DNA of 44,993 nt. It comes from JBEIFW01 sp044370695 (GTDB lineage Bacteria > Actinomycetota > Acidimicrobiia > Acidimicrobiales > Ilumatobacteraceae). Below are positions 38,931 through 44,993 of this stretch, piece after piece; the first letter of the stretch is position 1, and the number at the start of each line of letters is the position of its first letter. The notes below the pieces were generated by a model. That model searched no databases and was not told the DNA's origin. It saw only the letters and a program-made list of their open reading frames with translations. Location of the stretch: the NCBI GenBank assembly GCA_044370695.1, contig JBILVB010000010.1, positions 1-44,993 on the forward strand, in the 5' to 3' direction. The translations under genes and the position numbers were made by a program.

Positions 38931-39965
38931 ATGCAGGCGTTGCAGCTCGTCGAGTTCCAGCACGACCCCGAGCTGCGCGAGGTCGCAGAGCCGGAGCCGG
39001 GGCCGGGACAGGTCGTGATCCGGGTGGCCGGCGCCGGCGCCTGCCACTCCGATCTCCACATCCTCCACGACCTGCCCCCGGGTCTGGTGCCCTGGCCGGT
39101 TCCGATGACGCTCGGGCACGAGAACGCCGGGTACGTCCATGCGCTGGGCGCCGGGGTGACCGGGCTCGAGGTCGGCACGCCGGTCGCGGTCCACGGGCCG
39201 TGGGGGTGCGGGCGATGCCACCGGTGCCGGACCGGGGCGGAGAACTACTGCGCGGCGGCGCACACCAACCCGGTCGCCGGCGGCGGTCTCGGCACGCACG
39301 GCGGAATGGCCCCGCTGCTGCTCGTCCCGAGCGCCCGTCATCTCGTCCCGCTCGGTGGGCTCGACCCGGTGATCGCCGCCCCGCTCACCGACGCCGGCCT
39401 CACGCCGTACCACGCCATCAAGCGCTCGGCCGCCCTGCTGCAGCCCGGGGCGACCGTCGTCGTGATCGGCGTCGGCGGCCTCGGCCACCTGGGCGTGCAG
39501 ATCCTGGCGGCCACGTGCGGGGCGACGATCATCGCGGTCGACACACGGCCCGAAGCCCTGGCGCTGGCAACGGCCGGCGGGGCGCACCACGTCCTTCCCG
39601 CCGAGGGCGCAGCCACCGAGATCCGGGGACGCACCGGCGGGGTCGGCGCCGACGTGGTGCTCGACTTCGTGGGCTCCGACGCCACGCTGACGCTCGCGGC
39701 GTCGGTGGTCCGCTCGGCCGGTCACGTCACGATCGTCGGTCTCGCCGGCGGCTCGCTGGCCGTCGGCCAGGGCCGGGTGCCCTACGGCGTGTCGGTGTCG
39801 TTGACCTACTGGGGCACGGTCACCGAACTGATGGAGGTGATCGCACTGGCGGCCCGGGGAGCGATCACCCCCCACGTCGAGCGGTTCCCGCTGGAGCGCG
39901 CGGCCGAGGCCTATGCGCTCCTCCACGCCGGCAAGCTCGCCGGTCGGGCGGTCATCACGCCGTAG
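38931..39965 (+). CDS. Zinc-dependent alcohol dehydrogenase
   Basis: A 344-residue medium-chain dehydrogenase. The catalytic zinc site has Cys38 (GACHSD) and His63-Glu64 (LGHENAG). The structural zinc cysteines are Cys93, Cys96, Cys99 and Cys107. GVGGLGHLG is the NAD loop. It is the fourth gene of the P450-Rieske operon and likely oxidises an alcohol generated by those oxygenases. It shares the fold with the 15723 dehydrogenase but lacks the repeat insertion. ATG 38931 is selected because homology begins there and it follows the small-protein stop by 10 bases. Confidence 0.9.
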   Translation: MQALQLVEFQHDPELREVAEPEPGPGQVVIRVAGAGACHSDLHILHDLPPGLVPWPVPMTLGHENAGYVHALGAGVTGLEVGTPVAVHGPWGCGRCHRCRTGAENYCAAAHTNPVAGGGLGTHGGMAPLLLVPSARHLVPLGGLDPVIAAPLTDAGLTPYHAIKRSAALLQPGATVVVIGVGGLGHLGVQILAATCGATIIAVDTRPEALALATAGGAHHVLPAEGAATEIRGRTGGVGADVVLDFVGSDATLTLAASVVRSAGHVTIVGLAGGSLAVGQGRVPYGVSVSLTYWGTVTELMEVIALAARGAITPHVERFPLERAAEAYALLHAGKLAGRAVITP

Positions 39966-39989
39966 CGCTCACACGATCGGGGTGCCGCC

Positions 39990-40007
39990 GGACCGGGACC
40001 TCGGTCC
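39990..40007. terminator. Hairpin between convergent genes
   Basis: GGACCG (39990-39995) and CGGTCC (40002-40007) form a perfect six-pair stem with a 6-base loop, ending just before the minus-strand stop codon of the enolase-family gene. Confidence 0.45.
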
Positions 40008-41099
40008 TCAGCGCCGCAGGTCGAGCGTCTCGACGGAACGGGTCGTGGCGGCCAGCACCTCGGGGCGGGGGCTCACCCCCAGACCGGGACCCGCCGGGAC
40101 GGCGAGATGGCCGTCGTCGAGCACGAACGGTTCGGTGAGGTCCTCGTGGAAGTACCGGTCGGAGGCCGACAGGTCACCGGGGAGCGTGAACCCCGGCAGG
40201 GCGGCGAGGGCGACGTTCAACGCCCGACCGAGCCCGGTCTCGAGCATCCCTCCGACCCACAGCGCCACGCGCCGGTCCCGGCACAGGTCGTGGATGCGCA
40301 CCGCCTCGGCGAGCCCCCCGACCCGGCCGACCTTCAGGTTCACCACCGAGCAGGCGCCCCGCTCGATCGCATCGGCGGCCACGGTGGCCGAGGTGATCGT
40401 CTCGTCCAGGCAGATCGGCGTGCCGATCCGGCGGGCGAGCGCAGCGTGGCCGGCAAGGTCGTCGTCGCCGAGCGGTTGCTCGCAGAGCAGCAAGCCGAAC
40501 TCGTCGAGGCCGGCCAGGTGGTCGGCGTCGTCGACGGTGTAGGAGCCGTTGGCATCGACCTGCAGGGCCAGCTCCGGGAACCGGGCGCGGACGGCGGCGA
40601 CCGGGACCAGGTCCCAGCCGGGCTCGATCTTCAACTTCACCCGCCGGTAGCCCTCGGCGACGTGGCGCTCGACGGCATCGAGCAGCGCGGGCACCGAGCC
40701 GGAGATGCCGAGCGCGATCCCGGCGGGCACGCGGTCGCGCGTGACGCCGAGGTGGGCGGCGAGGCTGCGGTGCGCGGCGCGCAGATCGGCGTCGAGGAGG
40801 GCCACCTCGAGTGCGGCCCTCGCCATCGGATGGCCCTTCACGGCCGGCGTGGCGGCGCCCGCCGCCAGCGCCGGGACGAGGAACCGGCGCAACACGTCGT
40901 GGGCGCCGTCGACGTACTCGGCGGTGTATGTGGGCTCGGCGGGCGCGACGCACTCGGCCCAACCTTCGGTGTCGGGGCCGAGCACCCGCACGACGAGCAC
41001 GTCACGGGCGGTCTCGACGCCGTGTGCCGTGCGGAACGGGGTGACGAGCGGCAGGTGGACCCGGCGCAGCTCGACGTGGGTGACCGCTGCCGCGCTCAC
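40008..41099 (-). CDS. Enolase superfamily: o-succinylbenzoate synthase / N-acylamino acid racemase type
   Basis: A 363-residue muconate-lactonizing subgroup protein. Acid-base lysines are Lys155 and Lys157 (KLKIEPG) and Lys256 (NLKVGR). Metal ligands are Asp182 (VDANGSY), Glu207 (CEQPL) and Asp232 (LDETI). GDLSASDRYFHEDLTEPF near the end is typical of the actinobacterial OSBS/NSAR branch, where synthase and racemase activities are mixed. No other menaquinone genes are near, so an N-acylamino acid or related racemase/epimerase is as likely as MenC. The GTG start overlaps the GTPase gene stop by four bases. It is the third gene of a compact operon. Confidence 0.85.
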   Translation of the reverse strand: MSAAAVTHVELRRVHLPLVTPFRTAHGVETARDVLVVRVLGPDTEGWAECVAPAEPTYTAEYVDGAHDVLRRFLVPALAAGAATPAVKGHPMARAALEVALLDADLRAAHRSLAAHLGVTRDRVPAGIALGISGSVPALLDAVERHVAEGYRRVKLKIEPGWDLVPVAAVRARFPELALQVDANGSYTVDDADHLAGLDEFGLLLCEQPLGDDDLAGHAALARRIGTPICLDETITSATVAADAIERGACSVVNLKVGRVGGLAEAVRIHDLCRDRRVALWVGGMLETGLGRALNVALAALPGFTLPGDLSASDRYFHEDLTEPFVLDDGHLAVPAGPGLGVSPRPEVLAATTRSVETLDLRR

Positions 41100-42457
41100 G
41101 GCCGGGCCCCCCAGGCGGTGAGGTAGGGCGCGAGGACGTCGCGCAGATCCGGGTGCTCGCGTTCCCGCAGTTCGTACCGGGCCCGCCGCACGGGGACGCC
41201 GAGCGTGCCGCCCGCCCGGGCGAGCACGTGCTCGAGTCCGATCGGGGTGCCGGTGACCACGACGTCGGGCGCGGCGGCAGCGATCGTCGCTGCGAGGTCC
41301 TCGATCTGCTCGGCGCCGTACCCCATCGCCGGCAGCACCGGACCGAGCTGGGGATGGGCTGCGTACACGGCGGCGATCGAGCCGACGGCGTACGGGCGAG
41401 GGTCGAGCAGTTCGACCGCGCCGGCCGCCCGGGCGGCGACCGTGCCGGCGCCGAACGGCATCCCGCCGTGGGTGAGGCTGGGGCCGTCCTCGACCACGAG
41501 CACCCGACGACCGGCGAGCGACGGGCCCGGGTCGAGGGTGACCGGCGAGTCGGCCAGCACGACGGTCGCCGCCGGGTTGACTGCGTCGACGCCGGCGAGG
41601 GCGGCCTCGAGCGCACCGGGCGGCGCGCTGTCGAGCTTGTTCACGACGACCACGTCGGCCCGGCGAAGGTTGACCTCGCCCGGGTGGTAGCCGAGCCCGT
41701 GGTCGGGCCGGAGCGCGTCGAGCACCGTGATCCACAACGCCGGCGCGAAGAACGGCGTGTCGTTGTTCCCGCCGTCCCAGACGACGACGTCGGCCTCGGC
41801 GGCGGCGGCGCGCCCGACCGCGGCATAGTCCACGCCGGTGTGCACCACGAACCCTTGGCGGATCGGCTCTTCGTACTCCTCGCGCTCTTCGATCGTCGGC
41901 GCGGCAGCGTCGAGTTCGTCGAGGGTGGCGAAGCGCTGGACGGCCATGGCCGTGAGGTCGCCGTACGGCATCGGATGGCGCACGAGGGCGACGCGAAGGC
42001 CGGCGTCGAGGAGCAGCCGACCGATCCGGCGGCTGGTCTGACTCTTGCCGGCCCCGGTGCGGGTGGCGGTGACGGCGACGACCGGACGGTCGAGGGTGAG
42101 GAAGGACCGTTGCGGGGCGAGAAGCCGGAACGAGGCGCCGGCGGCGAGCGCGATCGAGGCGCGATGCATGACCTCGGCGTGCGGGAGGTCCGAGTAGCTC
42201 AGGATCACCTCGTCCACCCCGTGGCGGGCCACGAGGTCGGCGAGGTCGGCCTCCGGGTACACCGGGATGCCCTCGGGGTAGCGGGGGCCGGCGAGCACGG
42301 CGGGGAAGGTCCGGTGGTCGATGCCCGGGATCTGCGCGGCCGTGAAGGCCACGACCTCGACGGCCGGGTCGTCGCGCAGCACCGTGGCGAAGTCGTGGAA
42401 GTCCCGCCCGCCAGCCCCGGCCACGACGACCCGCCGGGCCGGCGTCCGATCGGTCAT
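41096..42457 (-). CDS. Cyclic 2,3-diphosphoglycerate synthetase-like P-loop GTPase
   Basis: A 453-residue protein of the COG2403 predicted-GTPase group, related to archaeal cyclic 2,3-diphosphoglycerate synthetase. An N-terminal Rossmann-like domain (VVVAGAGGRDFHDF) is followed by a P-loop TRTGAGKS, with Lys138-Ser139, then VVWDGGNNDTPFF and VVVNKLDS, a possible guanine-specificity or switch motif. In methanogens the enzyme forms the cyclic pyrophosphate of 2,3-bisphosphoglycerate with ATP. The function of bacterial homologues is not established. It overlaps both neighbours by four bases (ATGA and GTGA), so the three products are probably made in fixed proportion. Confidence in family is high, in reaction low. 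Confidence 0.8.
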   Translation of the reverse strand: MTDRTPARRVVVAGAGGRDFHDFATVLRDDPAVEVVAFTAAQIPGIDHRTFPAVLAGPRYPEGIPVYPEADLADLVARHGVDEVILSYSDLPHAEVMHRASIALAAGASFRLLAPQRSFLTLDRPVVAVTATRTGAGKSQTSRRIGRLLLDAGLRVALVRHPMPYGDLTAMAVQRFATLDELDAAAPTIEEREEYEEPIRQGFVVHTGVDYAAVGRAAAAEADVVVWDGGNNDTPFFAPALWITVLDALRPDHGLGYHPGEVNLRRADVVVVNKLDSAPPGALEAALAGVDAVNPAATVVLADSPVTLDPGPSLAGRRVLVVEDGPSLTHGGMPFGAGTVAARAAGAVELLDPRPYAVGSIAAVYAAHPQLGPVLPAMGYGAEQIEDLAATIAAAAPDVVVTGTPIGLEHVLARAGGTLGVPVRRARYELREREHPDLRDVLAPYLTAWGARP

Positions 42458-42900
42458 CGAGCGACGGAGCAGGCGAGTTCGCCCCGGAGCCGGGCCCGCA
42501 GCGCAACGGCCAGCAGCGCGATCGAGGCGCCGGCGAGGAACGGTTGGATCGGCTCGAACCAGCGCAGGGCCCCCGAGGCGCCCAGTGCGACGACGACGAG
42601 CTTGTTGCACACCGGACAGCCGACCGCGAAGAACGCAAGCGCCCCGCCGAGGCCGCCGGCGCGCGCCGGCCGGTCCACCCCGCTCGGCTGCCGGACGTAG
42701 GTCGCCACGAGCATCCCGCTCAGGACGGCGGACACGGCGAGCACGACCGGCGACCACCAGGTGACCGGGACCGGGCGGCCGAACACCGGGTTGGGGATCA
42801 CGTCGGTCGGGAGCCCGACGACGAGCGCCGCCACCAGCGAGGCCGCCACCGCCGTCGACCACCGTCGAGCGGACCACGAGCGCAGCGCAACGACCGCCAT
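42454..42900 (-). CDS. Four-helix membrane protein with CPVC motif
   Basis: A 148-residue integral membrane protein with about four hydrophobic segments (around 16-30, 47-66, 84-107 and 114-134). Cys95-Pro-Val-Cys98, in a FFAVGCPVCNKLVVV segment, could be a redox-active thiol pair or a metal site. I do not recognise a named family. ATG 42900 has CAGACT ending 6 bases upstream. Its stop overlaps the GTPase start by ATGA, so it is the promoter-proximal gene of the unit. Possible roles are thiol-disulfide exchange, transport or anchoring of the GTPase; none is shown by sequence. Confidence 0.75.
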   Translation of the reverse strand: MAVVALRSWSARRWSTAVAASLVAALVVGLPTDVIPNPVFGRPVPVTWWSPVVLAVSAVLSGMLVATYVRQPSGVDRPARAGGLGGALAFFAVGCPVCNKLVVVALGASGALRWFEPIQPFLAGASIALLAVALRARLRGELACSVAR

Positions 42901-42906
42901 CACCCA

Positions 42907-42912
42907 AGTCTG
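42907..42912 (-). promoter_or_regulatory. -10-like CAGACT for the three-gene operon
   Basis: On the minus strand CAGACT is followed by 6 bases and then ATG 42900. Confidence 0.35.
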
Positions 42913-42965
42913 CCCGACGGCCGGCGATCGGCGACACTGGTCGTGTTCTCCCGAGGAGGCGTTGC

Positions 42966-43799
42966 GTGGACTCTCGAGCGGCGGCGATCCTGCCCCAGGT
43001 GGCGACCTCACCCGAGCATGCCCGGGCACTGCTCGCGCTCGACGGCGCCGCCCTCGTGCGGGGCATCGATCATCTGGACCGGGCCGTCGCCACTGGCCGA
43101 GACGTGCTCGGTCCCCGCACGGTGCGGATCCGCCCGCAGTTCGAGGTGACGCCCGAGCAGATCGCCGACGAGGCGGCCGTCGTCACGGCGCAACCGGCCG
43201 ACGAGCGCGGCCGGAAGCGCTACCGGGGGCCCATGGAGGCCGACCAGCCGGCCCACAACGACGGGTTCGGCTTCGGGGACTACGCCCCGGATCACATCTT
43301 CCTGTGGTGCGCGCAGCCGTGCGCGATCGGCGGCGCCTCGTTCCTCGTCGACGCGCTCAAGCTCCTCACCGTGTTGTCGGCGCAGGACGAGGCCTTCGCC
43401 CGGTTCGCGTGGACGGTGCCGATCGACCACAGCATGCCGAACTTCCCCCAGCCCAGCTTCGAGCCGATCGCTCGCCGGGTGCACGGCCGGGTGCAGGTTC
43501 GCTGCCATCCCGACCTCGCGGCCGCACCCGGACCCGACGAGGGCGACCACGCCCCCGTGGTGAGGCACTGGATGGAACAGGTGGCCCTCGCCCGCCACGA
43601 CGGCACCCAGTTCCGGCTCGCGGCCGGCGACCTGCTCTGCATCGACAACTACCGGATGCTCCACGGCCGCAACGGCTACGTGCAGCCCCGAAGAAAGGTC
43701 ACCTCGATCTGGTCCTGGACCACCGAGGCGTGCGCCATCCCGACCGGCGAGTTGGACATCGCCGCCCCCGACCTCGCCGCACTCCCGGCGGTGCGCTGA
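42966..43799 (+). CDS. TauD/TfdA-family 2-oxoglutarate-dependent dioxygenase
   Basis: A 277-residue Fe(II)/2-oxoglutarate dioxygenase. The facial triad is His97-x-Asp99 (AHNDGFG) and His233 (YRMLHGRNGY). Arg242/Arg243 lie at the usual place for binding the 2-oxoglutarate carboxylate. The family hydroxylates sulfonates, phenoxyacetates, carnitine precursors and amino acid derivatives. GAGGAGG (42953-42959) is 6 bases before the GTG start, the strongest Shine-Dalgarno in the window. It is divergent from the CPVC membrane gene and convergent with the ABC permease. Substrate unknown. Confidence 0.85.
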   Translation: MDSRAAAILPQVATSPEHARALLALDGAALVRGIDHLDRAVATGRDVLGPRTVRIRPQFEVTPEQIADEAAVVTAQPADERGRKRYRGPMEADQPAHNDGFGFGDYAPDHIFLWCAQPCAIGGASFLVDALKLLTVLSAQDEAFARFAWTVPIDHSMPNFPQPSFEPIARRVHGRVQVRCHPDLAAAPGPDEGDHAPVVRHWMEQVALARHDGTQFRLAAGDLLCIDNYRMLHGRNGYVQPRRKVTSIWSWTTEACAIPTGELDIAAPDLAALPAVR

Positions 43800-43812
43800 A
43801 CCAGCGGCGCAC
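43791..43812 (+). terminator. Hairpin after the dioxygenase gene
   Basis: GTGCGC (43791-43796) and GCGCAC (43807-43812) pair around a 10-base loop that begins with the TGA stop codon. Its right arm is shared with the next hairpin. Confidence 0.4.
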
Positions 43813-43823
43813 GCGCCGGTGCG
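43808..43823 (-). terminator. Alternative hairpin facing the permease gene
   Basis: CGCAC (43808-43812) and GTGCG (43819-43823) pair around GCGCCG. It competes with the 43791-43812 hairpin, so each strand may use a different stem. Confidence 0.3.
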
Positions 43824-44993
43824 TCAGCGCCGGCCGCCGACGGCGTTCGAGGCGATGCCGAAGCGTCGTTCGAGCGGGACGATCCCGAAGATCAGCACCA
43901 GGATCAGCAACGCCGACACCGCCGTGCCGATCGGCGTCGGCTGGAACTCCATCGCGCCGAGCAGCTTGACCGGGAACGTGGTGGTGTCACCGCTCGCCAG
44001 GAGCACCGACACCGCCGCCTCGTCGAACGACACGAGGAACCCGAACAACAGGGCGGCGAACAGCCCGGGGCGCACGAGCGGCAGCGTCACGCGCCAGAAC
44101 ATCCGCAGCGGCCGCGCCCCCATCGACAGCGCCGCTTCCTCCATGGACCGCTGCACGCTCTCGAACGCCGTCACCAGCATCCGGCACATGTACGGGACCG
44201 TGATCACGAGGTGGGCGAACAGCAGGCGCTCGAACGACGGGCTGGTGCCGAGCCACAGGAAGAACAACACGAACCCGATGGCGAGCGATGCCTGCGGCAC
44301 CAGCAACGGCGACATCAGGAACGCCACCACCCCGTCACGCCCCGGGAAGGCGAACCGGGCCAACACCCATGACGCCGCCAAGGACACGAGCAGCGCGATC
44401 ACGACGGCGGTCACCGCGAGCCGGAGCGAGAACAGCAGCTCGGTGCGGTAGCCCTCCGACGAGAACGCCTCGGCGAACCACTTCAGCGTGAACCCGTCGA
44501 AGCCGACCTGGATCGAGTCCGACGAATCCACCGAGCTCTTGAGGATCACGATCATCGGCAACATCAGGAAGCCGAGCACCAGCGTCAGGTAGAGGCGGCG
44601 CAGTGCGTTCCACGACCGCTGGAGCACCGGCAACCGGTTGAGCACGGAGGCCGCAGCCGTGACCGGTCGGGGCCGTAGCAATGCGCCACGACGCCGGGAG
44701 CGCACCGAGCGGCCCCGGGTGAGTCGCCCGCCGACCCGCTGGGCCAGCACGGCGTACAGCAGGACGATGAGGAACAACAGCATCGACAGCGCCGCAGCCC
44801 GCTCCCAGCGGTAGGTCGCGATCTGCTGGAGCACGAGCACCGGGGCCACCGTGACGCGGCCCTGGCCGAGGAACCGCGGGGTCACGATCGAACCCACGGC
44901 CAAGATGAACACGAGCGTGCTGCCGGCCACCATCGCGCTCGCAAGCCGCGGCAGCGTGATCCGGAAGAACGCGACGACCGGATGGGCGCCCAA
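43824..44993 (-). CDS. Fused two-domain ABC transporter permease (5' end beyond window)
   Basis: The visible 389 codons begin in the EAA loop of a first permease domain (GAHPVVAFFRITLP), whose start lies beyond the right edge. After a basic linker (about residues 95-115) a complete second permease domain follows with about six helices and its own EAA loop (SMEEAALSMGARPLRMFWRVTLP). This is a PotB-PotC type fusion of spermidine/putrescine/iron-type importers, in which both permease subunits are one chain. The ATPase and binding protein are presumably upstream, outside the window. No start codon can be assigned. Confidence 0.85.
   Translation of the reverse strand: MGAHPVVAFFRITLPRLASAMVAGSTLVFILAVGSIVTPRFLGQGRVTVAPVLVLQQIATYRWERAAALSMLLFLIVLLYAVLAQRVGGRLTRGRSVRSRRRGALLRPRPVTAAASVLNRLPVLQRSWNALRRLYLTLVLGFLMLPMIVILKSSVDSSDSIQVGFDGFTLKWFAEAFSSEGYRTELLFSLRLAVTAVVIALLVSLAASWVLARFAFPGRDGVVAFLMSPLLVPQASLAIGFVLFFLWLGTSPSFERLLFAHLVITVPYMCRMLVTAFESVQRSMEEAALSMGARPLRMFWRVTLPLVRPGLFAALLFGFLVSFDEAAVSVLLASGDTTTFPVKLLGAMEFQPTPIGTAVSALLILVLIFGIVPLERRFGIASNAVGGRR

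Noticed and set aside
40008..41099. Naming the enolase-family gene menC
   Set aside because: OSBS and NSAR activities cannot be separated by the visible residues, and no other men gene is in the window.
1..44993. CRISPR arrays, tRNA/rRNA genes, insertion sequences, prophage or toxin-antitoxin modules
   Set aside because: No spaced direct-repeat array, no tRNA-like cloverleaf, and no transposase, integrase or phage protein was recognised. The only tandem repeat found is the 18-base coding repeat at 16365.

Overview
The window is a dense, strongly GC-rich stretch (G or C at nearly every third codon position, frequent GTG starts). It carries 40 protein-coding genes, one of them cut by the right edge. 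I see no rRNA, tRNA, CRISPR array, insertion sequence or phage gene, and no intergenic gap over about 115 bases. F420-type luciferase-like oxidoreductases, many SDRs, acyl-CoA dehydrogenases, P450s, Rieske oxygenases, a DUF222-HNH (13E12-type) gene and many apparently leaderless promoters point to Actinomycetota. An Acidimicrobiia member (Ilumatobacter-like) is my best guess, but that is inference.

Layout. 46-7866: an SDR, a geranylgeranyl-reductase-type flavoprotein, a nitronate-monooxygenase-like enzyme, an M20 peptidase with an MFS exporter, a luciferase-like oxidoreductase and deoC. 7863-12571: an acyl-CoA dehydrogenase, an amidase, a DUF222-HNH nuclease behind an SOS-box-like palindrome, and an SDR. 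12579-16814: an ECHDC3-like crotonase coupled to a fused double CoA-transferase, then a zinc alcohol dehydrogenase with an 18-base coding repeat. 16720-25031: an acyl-CoA ligase with an MFS exporter, a cupin with a second luciferase-like enzyme, a quinone-oxidoreductase-like MDR enzyme, and a Baeyer-Villiger-type monooxygenase coupled to a 23S-rRNA-methyltransferase-like gene.

25038-39965 is an oxygenase-rich region. It holds a 7Fe ferredoxin divergent from a P450, which is translationally coupled to a P450 homologue lacking the haem cysteine. Next is a minus-strand acyl-CoA dehydrogenase / SDR / P450 / serine-hydrolase set. A halohydrin-dehalogenase-like SDR precedes a Rieske oxygenase, then an MFS exporter, then a P450 / Rieske / 72-residue protein / alcohol dehydrogenase operon. 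40008-44993: a tightly overlapping three-gene unit (CPVC membrane protein, cyclic-2,3-diphosphoglycerate-synthetase-like GTPase, OSBS/N-acylamino-acid-racemase-type enolase), a TauD/TfdA dioxygenase and a fused two-domain ABC permease.

Taken together the genes look like a catabolic region for hydrophobic, possibly isoprenoid, sterol-like or alicyclic compounds. Oxygenases would activate the substrate, dehydrogenases oxidise the alcohols, and CoA ligase, CoA-transferase, acyl-CoA dehydrogenases, the crotonase and SDRs would degrade the acyl chain. The substrate cannot be read from the sequence. No transcription factor is visible. The most unusual items are the halohydrin-dehalogenase-like SDR, the P450/pseudo-P450 pair, the GTPase-enolase-membrane operon, and the SOS-like operator on the HNH gene.
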